Positions 1-5,989 of a DNA stretch of 9,044 bases are shown here, piece after piece. Both the position numbers and the translations under genes were made by a program. The DNA comes from an uncultured Chlorobiota bacterium (GTDB lineage: Bacteria; Bacteroidota; Kapaibacteriia; OLB7). How positions within the stretch are numbered: the first letter of the stretch is position 1; every line of letters starts with the position of its first letter. The stretch spans positions 1-9,044 of the forward strand of contig CAMLOB010000126.1 in NCBI GenBank assembly GCA_946481475.1, written 5' to 3'. The notes beneath the pieces are model-generated. The model saw only the letters and a list, made by a program, of their open reading frames with translations. It searched no databases and was not told the origin of the DNA.

Positions 1-478
1 TGTGGAACTGGAGAATTATGAACTGGAGAACCGGGAGGATTATCGCAAGCCGCTGACGATCAGATTGCGCTACACGATCGACAATCTTGTGACGGTGACG
101 CCGGACGAAGTGATCTTCCAGACCGCCGGACTTCTCTCTCCTTCATCAAACAGTTCCTCGAAGTACGATGCGAAGGAGCGGCACAACCCGATCCGCATCT
201 ACAACGATGAAGGACTTGAGCGGAATATCAGAATCAGCTATCCCGGTTCGTGGCGGCTTGCATCGGTTCCGGAAAACGTTTCCTACGCCAACGGGTTCGG
301 CAAGGTCGAAGCTGAGTATAGCGTCGATGAGGGAAAACTGGAGGTGAGGATGAACAGAACCTTGCACCAGGCGAACGAGCCGCCGGAGAAGTTCGGCGAA
401 CTGCTGGATATTATCGGCAGACGTTCCCGTCACCTGAACGTGCCGACGCTGGTTTTTGCGCAGAGCAGCGGGGGGTAG
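1..478 (+). CDS. DUF3857/transglutaminase-like protein, C-terminal part (gene A, 5' truncated by the window)
   Basis: This is the last 158 or so codons of a larger protein; the frame is open from base 2 and ends at TAG 476-478. The apparent GTG at base 2 is an internal valine codon, because the homologous gene C has the same V-E-L in mid-protein. By hand alignment about 84 of 158 residues match the C-terminus of gene C, including the blocks TPDEVI.QTAGLLSPSSN, NPIR.Y and the terminal IIG.RSR.L.VPTL.F. So A is a paralogue of C and probably an exported DUF3857-type protein of similar size. The transglutaminase-like region and any signal peptide lie outside the window, so catalytic competence cannot be judged. 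The tail is beta-rich with no membrane segment. Its stop codon sits in a G-rich tract, and it converges on the minus-strand gene at 1027-1656. The paralogy is secure; the function is unknown. Confidence 0.85.
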   Translation, partial: VELENYELENREDYRKPLTIRLRYTIDNLVTVTPDEVIFQTAGLLSPSSNSSSKYDAKERHNPIRIYNDEGLERNIRISYPGSWRLASVPENVSYANGFGKVEAEYSVDEGKLEVRMNRTLHQANEPPEKFGELLDIIGRRSRHLNVPTLVFAQSSGG

Positions 479-513
479 GAGGGGGACAGGGGACGAGGGG
501 GCAGAGTTCGGGG
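470..513 (+). other. G-quadruplex-type G-rich tract spanning the stop codon of gene A
   Basis: Five runs of guanine lie on the plus strand: 470-475 (6 G), 481-485 (5), 489-492 (4), 497-501 (5) and 510-513 (4), separated by 5, 3, 4 and 8 bases. Any four neighbouring runs satisfy the usual G-quadruplex pattern with tracts of at least four. The TAG stop is inside the first loop, so the structure could form in the end of the mRNA. Folding is inferred, not shown. Confidence 0.55.
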
Positions 514-586
514 CGTTGTCGGGTTTATTCCGGAGTTCGGGTGATGCCGGTTGCTTTCAACCATTGCCGAAGTGAAAGTTGAGAGG

Positions 587-614
587 GGTGTCGATTGACG
601 AATTTCAATTTTCG
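587..614 (-). repeat. Heptameric repeat, CGAAAAT/CGACANN family (minus-strand sense)
   Basis: Read on the minus strand from 614 down to 587, the sequence divides into four successive 7-mers: CGAAAAT, TGAAATT, CGTCAAT, CGACACC. The same heptad CGAAAAT alternates with CGACATY at 5862-5903 on the plus strand. The array abuts the left edge of the 164-bp tandem unit. It is imperfect, and recognisable mainly by comparison with the second cluster. Confidence 0.5.
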
Positions 615-773
615 AACAATCACGGTAGCCGTGGGATTCATCCCGACGTCCGGGATGTCCGGGGAACAGAGTCGGGTCCAGTCGGTCATTCCCGAAACGT
701 AGAGCAAACGATGGAGGCGAATGCGAACAGCTCGTGACCCGCACTTCACGAATGAGGACTCACATCTGACGGC
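610..773 (+). repeat. 164-bp tandem duplication, unit 1
   Basis: This unit is followed immediately by a second copy at 774-937; I count 3 differences in 164 bases (positions 630, 763 and 765 against 794, 927 and 929). It contains two hairpins: CACGG(tag)CCGTG at 621-633 and CATCCCG(acgtc)CGGGATG at 639-657. A looser GGGAA/TTCCC pairing lies at 662-693. The right end (about 759-773) is made of heptads of the TGAGCNN family read on the minus strand. No open frame is shared in phase by the two copies, since 164 is not a multiple of 3, so it is not a coding repeat. It may be a structured dispersed element duplicated locally; no transposase or terminal inverted repeats are seen. Confidence 0.9.
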
Positions 774-937
774 TTTCGAACAATCACGGTAGCTGTGGGA
801 TTCATCCCGACGTCCGGGATGTCCGGGGAACAGAGTCGGGTCCAGTCGGTCATTCCCGAAACGTAGAGCAAACGATGGAGGCGAATGCGAACAGCTCGTG
901 ACCCGCACTTCACGAATGAGGACTCATAGCTGACGGC
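774..937 (+). repeat. 164-bp tandem duplication, unit 2
   Basis: This is the second copy, directly adjoining unit 1. Its hairpins fall at 785-797 and 803-821. Of the three substitutions, the one inside a stem (C630 to T794) turns a G-C pair into a G-T (G-U) pair, which would still pair in a plus-strand RNA but not in a minus-strand one. The other two lie in the heptad tail. The near identity points to a recent duplication or to homogenisation. Confidence 0.9.
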
Positions 938-975
938 TCACAGCTCATAGCTGATCCCTCACAACTGACGGCTCA
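923..975 (-). repeat. Heptameric tandem array, T(G/C)AGNNN family (minus-strand sense)
   Basis: Read on the minus strand from 975 down to 923, the sequence splits into seven uninterrupted 7-mers plus TGAG. They begin TGAGCCG, TCAGTTG and include TCAGCTA and TGAGCTG; all fit T(G/C)AGNNN. The array overlaps the end of tandem unit 2, and its counterpart is the truncated heptad run at the end of unit 1 (about 759-773). The plus-strand arrays at 5706-5726 and 5797-5845 belong to the same family. The remaining bases to 1026 show nothing recognisable. Confidence 0.75.
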
Positions 976-1026
976 CACTCTCCCAACTCCCCTCTGTCAC
1001 CGATCACCGATTGCAACAACGGAAAT

Positions 1027-1656
1027 CTACAGGCGGAGTCCGAAACCGAGCCCTCCCGCCATAACGATCTTTCCATTGCTGTCGGAAACGTGGTCGATGG
1101 TAAAAGCGGTCAGCAGGGGAAGGTTGTTGTTCGCTTCCAGAATGTAGTCGATGCCGACAGAGATCTCGAACACAAATGATTTGCCGACCGGCGCCATATA
1201 GCCGAGCGATCCGTTGATGAGTTGAATGGAGAAATCACTGTCGTCCTTCTGTTCGCCGGCAAACAAGTGGAATCCCAGTTCGCCGAACCATCCCCTGATT
1301 CCCTTGCTTGCATGAAGTCGAACACCGGTCTGGAATCCGAAGCCCTTGATGTCGTCGATCAATCCGGTTCCAAGCATCACACCTCCGCCGTAGAAGAGGT
1401 TGGGAAGATCTTCCTCGGCGAAATAGAGCGAGACGTTGTAAAGGGAGATCATCTTGACCGGATCGAACAGCATCATGTAGCGTTTGTCAAGATCCTCTTC
1501 GCGGCTGAAACCACGATACTCGCCGATGTAAACTGTCGGCGGAATTGCGGCCGCTCCGGTGTCGCTCTGGGCGCGGAGGTTCGGACCGGTGAGTGTGAGA
1601 AACGAGAAGAAAAAGAACAGCGGGAGGGCCGGTAGTGCGATGCGACGGGTCGCCAT
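1027..1656 (-). CDS. Secreted, probably outer-membrane beta-barrel-like protein of unknown function
   Basis: This is a 209-residue protein with ATG at 1656-1654 and TAG at 1029-1027. The N-terminus is a typical Sec signal peptide: two arginines at 4-5, a hydrophobic core from residue 6 to about 23 with four phenylalanines in a row, and likely cleavage after LRA near residue 29. The mature part alternates polar and hydrophobic residues with many glycine and aromatic positions (GGGVMLGTG, GFGFQTGVRLH, GWFGELGFHLF, GSLGYMAPV). It ends in the alternating stretch GGLGFGLRL, as expected of amphipathic strands of a small outer-membrane barrel. No catalytic motif is visible and I do not recognise a named family. 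No Shine-Dalgarno sequence precedes the ATG. It is convergent with gene A and divergent from gene B, which suggests its own promoter. Export is well supported; barrel topology is inference. Confidence 0.8.
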   Translation of the reverse strand: MATRRIALPALPLFFFFSFLTLTGPNLRAQSDTGAAAIPPTVYIGEYRGFSREEDLDKRYMMLFDPVKMISLYNVSLYFAEEDLPNLFYGGGVMLGTGLIDDIKGFGFQTGVRLHASKGIRGWFGELGFHLFAGEQKDDSDFSIQLINGSLGYMAPVGKSFVFEISVGIDYILEANNNLPLLTAFTIDHVSDSNGKIVMAGGLGFGLRL

Positions 1657-1871
1657 GCTGATTGAAGGTTGTAGTGAATCTCGACTCTGAATGTGATGAT
1701 GCGGCAGTATACGAAATCTCCTCTATCCGATTCCGGTCCCGGTCGGAAGAATATCTTTTCCCCTCGCACAATTTTCTTTTCTCCTCCCTTCGGAGCGTTG
1801 ATCTCTGCGTTGTATATTTCCGAAGTCTTGTTTCATTATCCTCTGTAACCCACATTCCTCTTGATACCCGT
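1657..1871. promoter_or_regulatory. Divergent intergenic region with the promoters of the 1656 (-) and 1872 (+) genes
   Basis: These 215 bp separate two genes reading away from each other, so both promoters should lie here. The segment is visibly more T-rich than the coding DNA. Candidate boxes are weak: TATATTTC at 1813-1820 (plus strand) resembles the Bacteroidota-type TAnnTTTG box, and TATACT on the minus strand at 1711-1706 resembles a -10. Neither has a convincing -35 partner. The plus-strand frame of gene B stays open through this region to 1662, but the residues it would encode look noncoding and would bury the signal peptide. No operator palindrome stands out. Confidence 0.35.
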
Positions 1872-3731
1872 ATGATTCATCGTCCGTATGTGATTCGATC
1901 TTTTTTTGACTGGTCCTTTTTTCTCCTCCTACCGCTGTTTCTGATTTCCATCGGGTCTGTTGCGTACAGTGCGGGGGATTTCGAGGTGGAACGACAGACC
2001 GAATTCCGGGTGGGGGAGAAGGAGGGGAAGTATACGCTGGAATCGAAGGTGACCGAAACCCTTACGTACCTTTCGGACCGGTCTGTTGCCCGGCGTGCCT
2101 TTTTCGTCTCCGAACCCTTCTACGCCACTCTCTCCGGTCTCTACGGCATCCATTCCCGCGGCAAACTCGGCAGCGACCACATATCCTACGATTACATCGA
2201 ACACGAAGATGTATTCATCGCCGACAACAAGGTCTGGCAGGTGGAATTCCCTTCGCAGAAAAAGGGAGAGTCGGTGACCTACGGATACGAGATGAAGTAC
2301 GAGGGGGCCGTGTGGTTTCCGGTACTCTACGTCCTGAATACCGGCAGAGTCCGGAAGTTTGCGGTGACGATAAAGCATCCGGCTGATGTAGAGGTGGAAT
2401 TCAACATGTTCTTTCCCCGTGAGGAATTTCCGTTCAGTCTGGAGAAGGGAGAGGGGAAGACGGAGCTGATCTTCGAGAACATCGCGGAGCGGAAAGACTT
2501 GAACTATTTCCCCTTCAACGGTTTCAACGCAGCCGTCCAGGTCAGGCTGACCCGGAACGGACGGGGGATCACGCCGACGACGCTCGCGGAGTTTACCGCC
2601 TGGTATCAGGGGCTGTTCGATCAGAAGCCGACAATTGCCCCTTCGCAGGCCGCAAAGGTAAAGGAGGCGATGGCCGGTGCGGCGACGCCACGCGAGAAAC
2701 TGAAGGCGATTCACGATTACGTCCGGACCGGGATTCGCTATATCGCCGAGGAGGACGACTACGGGGCGATCGTTCCCCGGAATCCGGAACTTGTTCTGCA
2801 GCGGGGGTACGGCGATTGCAAGGACCGGGCCTATCTGATCTCCGCGCTGGCGGCGGCCGAGGGGATCGACGTCGATATGACGCTGGTCGCCACCCGGCCG
2901 ACCCCGACCTTCAGCGATCACGTCTACCTCAGCCAGTTCAATCACGCGATCTGTTCCTGGGAAGATGGGGACAGGCGGGTCTACTTCGACCCGACAAGCA
3001 AGTATACCGAGTTCGATAATCTTCCCTACGGCGATCTGGAGAGTGCCGCTCTGGTCCTGGATCCGGAGAGTCCGCGGATGCTCCGATTGCCCCGACCGAA
3101 TATGAATCCGGCCATCGAAGTGGAGTTGCGGGGGAGTCTGGAGGACCCGGAGAACGCCCGCGCACGGGTGACGCTGCGCAACGTCTACTTCTCGGCGGCG
3201 ATGCAGGCGTTGAACGATCTTCGGGGACTTGAGCTGGAGAACAGGTTGTCGAACATGGTGACCTCCCACTTCTACAAGATTTCCCTCGACTATTTCGAGC
3301 GGGACAGTGTCGGTGAGGACTTCGTGATCTTCAATGCCCGGGCCGATATCTCGGACTTCCTGATCGCATCGACAACGAAGAAGTATCTCCCCGTAATTCC
3401 GTTCCGGTCAATCGAGGCCGATATACTGGATCGCAAGGAGGACCGCTGGCCGATCACCACCGATGTGAAGGAGACGCTGGAGCTGCGGATGATTCTTGAT
3501 ATTGACGGCTATCTGGTCGAGAAGACCTCGTTCGCCTTCGGCGACGACCGGCTTGCCTCTTTCTCTTCTTCGATCAACCTGACCGAAGACGGACGGGCGT
3601 TGGTCGACTACCGGTTCCGGCAGGTCTCCGGCCTGTATGAAGGAGACGCCCGCGAAGGGTATCTCGACTTCTGCCGCGAATACCTCAAGAGCAAAAAACA
3701 GATGTTTATCCTCCCCTCTGCCACCGAATAA
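1872..3731 (+). CDS. Exported DUF3857 protein with an intact transglutaminase-like Cys-His-Asp domain (gene B)
   Basis: This is a 619-residue protein. I chose ATG 1872 because it starts a signal peptide: arginines at 4 and 9, hydrophobic residues 16-30, cleavage probably near AYS/AGD at 33-34. The frame is open further upstream without protein-like sequence. Residues of about 35-200 fit the beta-rich DUF3857 domain. The transglutaminase-like fold follows (about 270-380) with a complete putative triad: Cys316 in GYGDCKD, His358 in FNHAI and Asp373 in YFDPT. A long beta-rich C-terminal region without membrane helices completes it. In this superfamily the triad supports cysteine protease, amidase or transamidase chemistry; the substrate cannot be read from sequence. 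No Shine-Dalgarno is seen. Gene C starts 13 bp after the TAA, so the two are almost certainly co-transcribed. The family call is strong; the role in the periplasm or at the envelope is inference. Confidence 0.9.
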   Translation: MIHRPYVIRSFFDWSFFLLLPLFLISIGSVAYSAGDFEVERQTEFRVGEKEGKYTLESKVTETLTYLSDRSVARRAFFVSEPFYATLSGLYGIHSRGKLGSDHISYDYIEHEDVFIADNKVWQVEFPSQKKGESVTYGYEMKYEGAVWFPVLYVLNTGRVRKFAVTIKHPADVEVEFNMFFPREEFPFSLEKGEGKTELIFENIAERKDLNYFPFNGFNAAVQVRLTRNGRGITPTTLAEFTAWYQGLFDQKPTIAPSQAAKVKEAMAGAATPREKLKAIHDYVRTGIRYIAEEDDYGAIVPRNPELVLQRGYGDCKDRAYLISALAAAEGIDVDMTLVATRPTPTFSDHVYLSQFNHAICSWEDGDRRVYFDPTSKYTEFDNLPYGDLESAALVLDPESPRMLRLPRPNMNPAIEVELRGSLEDPENARARVTLRNVYFSAAMQALNDLRGLELENRLSNMVTSHFYKISLDYFERDSVGEDFVIFNARADISDFLIASTTKKYLPVIPFRSIEADILDRKEDRWPITTDVKETLELRMILDIDGYLVEKTSFAFGDDRLASFSSSINLTEDGRALVDYRFRQVSGLYEGDAREGYLDFCREYLKSKKQMFILPSATE

Positions 3732-3744
3732 CACCATTCCACAC

Positions 3745-5694
3745 ATGAGACCCTGCCTTCTGCTTCCCGTCCTTGCGGCGTTGTTCCTGGCCTCCTGCGT
3801 TTCAGGACCGAAACGGCATTTCGCCCTTGAACGGATACATCCCGATTCCCTGAAGACCTACAAGTTCGATGTCGACGCCTACAAGGAGAAGTACGACGGC
3901 CACGACGGCGTCTTCATCTCGGCCGACCACGTCCTGGAACATGTGGCGGCGGCCCAGGTCTGGAACGCCTACCGGGTCTCCACGCTCCGGTTTATGGTCC
4001 TGAATCCCGACGCCGAATGGCTGACGACGTTTTCGGTCGGTCCGGACAAGGGGGGAAAACTTCTGCGGGCCTACGTCAACGTCATTTCTCCCGACGGAAG
4101 CGTCCGGTCGTTTACCGAACAGGATATGAAGCTTGAGGAAGATTCCGACGGCAACACGGTCTACCGGTTCGCCTATCCGGATGTCCAGGTCGGCACCGTG
4201 GTCGACGAAGGATATGAGATCAGATATCCCTCCGGGGCGTGGGTGGCGCGGGAGGATTTTCCGTTGCAGTACCATCTGCCGTGCGAACAGGTCAGAGTCC
4301 GCTTTGCCTGTCCGAACTGGTTTACGACCAGGACGAAGAAGATCGGACCGGACGAACGGATCGAAGCGCAGCCGGACCATTCGGTGATGGGGGTCAAGGG
4401 GATCGTCTACGAGGCGAAGGATGTTCCGGCCGTCGCCGACGAACCCTACTCGCCGAACTTCAAGGAGATGTCCCGCTATCTCGACGTTGCCGTCACCGGT
4501 GTGCATTCGACGATGTTCCTGAGATCGTGGGATCACTTCGCCGAAGGATTCAAGGAATATGCGCTGGACCGCGAGTCGTTCTGGCGTGATCGGGCCGGGA
4601 GCGTGCTGGACGATATTGTGACCGACGATATGACCGATCTTCAGAAGACCGACGTGATCATTTCGTGGCTTCAGCAGAACATCGCAATCGAGGAGGTTCC
4701 GGCCGACTTCAGTTTCAACGATGTCATCAAACGGAAAAAGGGGAATTCGATTCTTGTGACCGGACTGGCACGACTGATGCTGGAGAAGGTCGGACTGGAC
4801 GCCGACTTCCTTCTGATCCATTCGGCCGAGCAGGGCTATTTCGATGAGGACTACGTGACGTTCGGAACGCTGACGGTTCCGGCGGTCCGGACGATGGTTG
4901 ATGAGGAAGAATATGTCCTCTTCCCCTACATCAAAAACCTTCCGATCGATCTGGTTCCGGAGTATGTGCAGGGACAACGTGCGATCCGGATCAACGGCGA
5001 CGGGTTCGTGACGATGCCGGAGGGGAACCTTGCCCGCAACACGATCACGGAGAGCTATCATCTGAAGATCGACGATGAGGGATTGATCTCGGTCTCGGAG
5101 GAGAAGGAGTTGAGAGGATCGGCCGCCTACTCGGTGCGGCGGCTTCTGGAGAAGGTGAAGGAGGAGGAGATCGAGGAATTGATGCGGGAGCTGCTGACAT
5201 ACGAGGAGGGGGATGTCGAGCTGAAGAAATACGATATCGAGAATCGGGACGACTATCACAAACCGCTGAAAGTCAGACTGGAGTACGAGATCGATAATCT
5301 GGTGACGATTACGCCGGACGAGGTGATCGTGCAGACGGCAGGGCTTCTTTCTCCTTCGTCGAACCGGAAGACGAAGGTGGAGACAGAAAAGCGGGTCAAT
5401 CCGATCCGCGTCTACTACACCGAGCGACTGGTCAGGAACATCACGATCGATCATCCGGATGCGTGGCGACTTTCAACCCTGCCGGAGAATATCGCCTTCG
5501 AAAACGATTTCGGCTCGATCGATGCCGAATACTCCACCGCCGACGGCCAGGTCCGGATCGCCCTGAGCCGCACATTGAACAATATCAAGGCATCGGCCGA
5601 CAAATTTCCCGACATGCTTCACATTATCGGCAGTCGTTCCCGTTATCTTCAGGTCCCAACACTTATCTTTTCAAATACGGGGTTCGAAGGGTGA
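3745..5694 (+). CDS. DUF3857/transglutaminase-like lipoprotein with a degenerate active site (gene C, probable pseudoenzyme)
   Basis: This is a 649-residue protein. ATG 3745 begins a lipoprotein signal peptide with lipobox LASC and lipidated Cys18; the +2 residue is Val, with no inner-membrane retention aspartate, so outer-membrane anchoring is plausible. The frame is open back to 3637 inside gene B, but that start would bury the lipobox. A DUF3857-like region (about 40-220) precedes a transglutaminase-like region (about 310-400). Aligned to gene B, the catalytic Cys of G-D-C is replaced by Ser335 in GNS, the His by Gly374/Thr375 in VTFGTL, and the Asp of YFDPT by Pro394 in LFPY. All three catalytic residues are therefore gone, suggesting a structural or binding role, perhaps as a partner of B. 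The last 158 residues match gene A closely. No Shine-Dalgarno is visible. The stop lies in a G-rich context (GGG-TGA followed by six G). Confidence 0.88.
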   Translation: MRPCLLLPVLAALFLASCVSGPKRHFALERIHPDSLKTYKFDVDAYKEKYDGHDGVFISADHVLEHVAAAQVWNAYRVSTLRFMVLNPDAEWLTTFSVGPDKGGKLLRAYVNVISPDGSVRSFTEQDMKLEEDSDGNTVYRFAYPDVQVGTVVDEGYEIRYPSGAWVAREDFPLQYHLPCEQVRVRFACPNWFTTRTKKIGPDERIEAQPDHSVMGVKGIVYEAKDVPAVADEPYSPNFKEMSRYLDVAVTGVHSTMFLRSWDHFAEGFKEYALDRESFWRDRAGSVLDDIVTDDMTDLQKTDVIISWLQQNIAIEEVPADFSFNDVIKRKKGNSILVTGLARLMLEKVGLDADFLLIHSAEQGYFDEDYVTFGTLTVPAVRTMVDEEEYVLFPYIKNLPIDLVPEYVQGQRAIRINGDGFVTMPEGNLARNTITESYHLKIDDEGLISVSEEKELRGSAAYSVRRLLEKVKEEEIEELMRELLTYEEGDVELKKYDIENRDDYHKPLKVRLEYEIDNLVTITPDEVIVQTAGLLSPSSNRKTKVETEKRVNPIRVYYTERLVRNITIDHPDAWRLSTLPENIAFENDFGSIDAEYSTADGQVRIALSRTLNNIKASADKFPDMLHIIGSRSRYLQVPTLIFSNTGFEG

Positions 5695-5705
5695 GGGGGG
5701 AGCGG

Positions 5706-5726
5706 TGAGCTATCAGCTATGAGCAG
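5706..5726 (+). repeat. Heptameric repeat, T(G/C)AGCNN family, short array
   Basis: Three 7-mers in phase, TGAGCTA, TCAGCTA and TGAGCAG, lie 11 bases after the stop of gene C. Thirteen bases here (5712-5724) are the exact reverse complement of 943-955 in the first gap, showing the same family in inverted orientation. Confidence 0.7.
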
Positions 5727-5757
5727 TCGGGTTTATCGCGATGCCGGGAGGCCCGGA
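5727..5757 (+). repeat. Diverged copy of the tandem-unit core with a GC-rich hairpin
   Basis: The segment aligns, with two one-base gaps, to the region around 633-666 of tandem unit 1; I count about 24 matches over 31 positions. It includes the palindrome CCGGG(agg)CCCGG at 5744-5756, in the place of the CATCCCG hairpin. The shared 11-mer GTCGGGTTTAT (5726-5736) also occurs at 518-528, just after gene A. This suggests a dispersed intergenic element near the 3' ends of genes A and C. There is no T-tract, so a classic terminator is unlikely. The similarity is modest. Confidence 0.4.
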
Positions 5758-5773
5758 GAGGATGGGGAAGTGG

Positions 5774-5845
5774 CTTTGCTCTTTGCGTCCTTTGCGTGAG
5801 CTGTCAGCAATGAGCGATGAGTGATCAGCAATGAGCGATCAGTAG
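5774..5845 (+). repeat. Heptameric tandem array, CTTTGCN then T(G/C)AGNNN
   Basis: Almost the whole segment is in 7-base register: CTTTGCT, CTTTGCG, two extra bases, CTTTGCG, and then seven heptads from 5797 to 5845 (TGAGCTG, TCAGCAA, TGAGCGA, TGAGTGA, TCAGCAA, TGAGCGA, TCAGTAG). The 15-mer TCAGCAATGAGCGAT occurs twice, 21 bases (three units) apart, at 5804-5818 and 5825-5839. Nothing indicates coding. It is the plus-strand counterpart of the array at 923-975. Confidence 0.8.
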
Positions 5846-5861
5846 TGAGGCGGGAAGTCCG

Positions 5862-5903
5862 GCACATTCGACATTCGAAAATCGACATCCGAAAATCCGG
5901 GTC
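5862..5903 (+). repeat. Heptameric repeat, CGACATY/CGAAAAT family
   Basis: Successive 7-mers from 5862 are GCACATT, CGACATT, CGAAAAT, CGACATC, CGAAAAT and CCGGGTC. The core is a 14-bp tandem repeat at 5870-5883 and 5884-5897 with one mismatch. The same heptads appear in reverse complement at 587-614. The rest of the gap to 5989 shows no clear signal apart from a GGAG before the next start. Confidence 0.65.
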
Positions 5904-5989
5904 GCAAGCCGTCGGGTAACGGAGATTTTGCTGGGGCGTTTGTTCGGACTGCCGTATGGGATCCTTTCAGAAACGGAGATGATTGCCGA

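Noticed and set aside
639..657. Hairpin as a rho-independent terminator for gene A
   Set aside because: No T-tract follows the stem, it occurs twice inside the tandem units, and it lies 160 bp from the stop codon.
430..908. Two minus-strand open frames (430-744 and 525-908) beginning with the same residues
   Set aside because: Their shared start is just the 164-bp duplication read in different phases; the frames diverge after the repeat and contain hairpins and heptads, with no protein-like composition.
610..937. CRISPR-like array
   Set aside because: There are only two long contiguous units without spacers, so it is a tandem duplication.
1222..1635. Plus-strand open frame antisense to the beta-barrel-like gene
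   Set aside because: The minus-strand frame has a signal peptide and barrel-like pattern; this one has low-complexity charged sequence only.
1662..1871. N-terminal extension of gene B to 1662
   Set aside because: It would place 70 unconvincing residues before a signal peptide and remove the divergent promoter region.
1929..3269. 446-codon open frame on the minus strand opposite gene B
   Set aside because: It mirrors the coding strand of a GC-rich gene with recognised domains; its composition (many Arg, Pro, His) is that of a shadow frame.
3637..3744. Start of gene C inside gene B at 3637
   Set aside because: ATG 3745 directly begins a lipoprotein signal peptide with lipobox LASC.
3802..5454. 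550-codon open frame on the minus strand opposite gene C
   Set aside because: Same reason: gene C has a lipobox and a paralogue in gene A, while the opposite frame has no recognisable motif.
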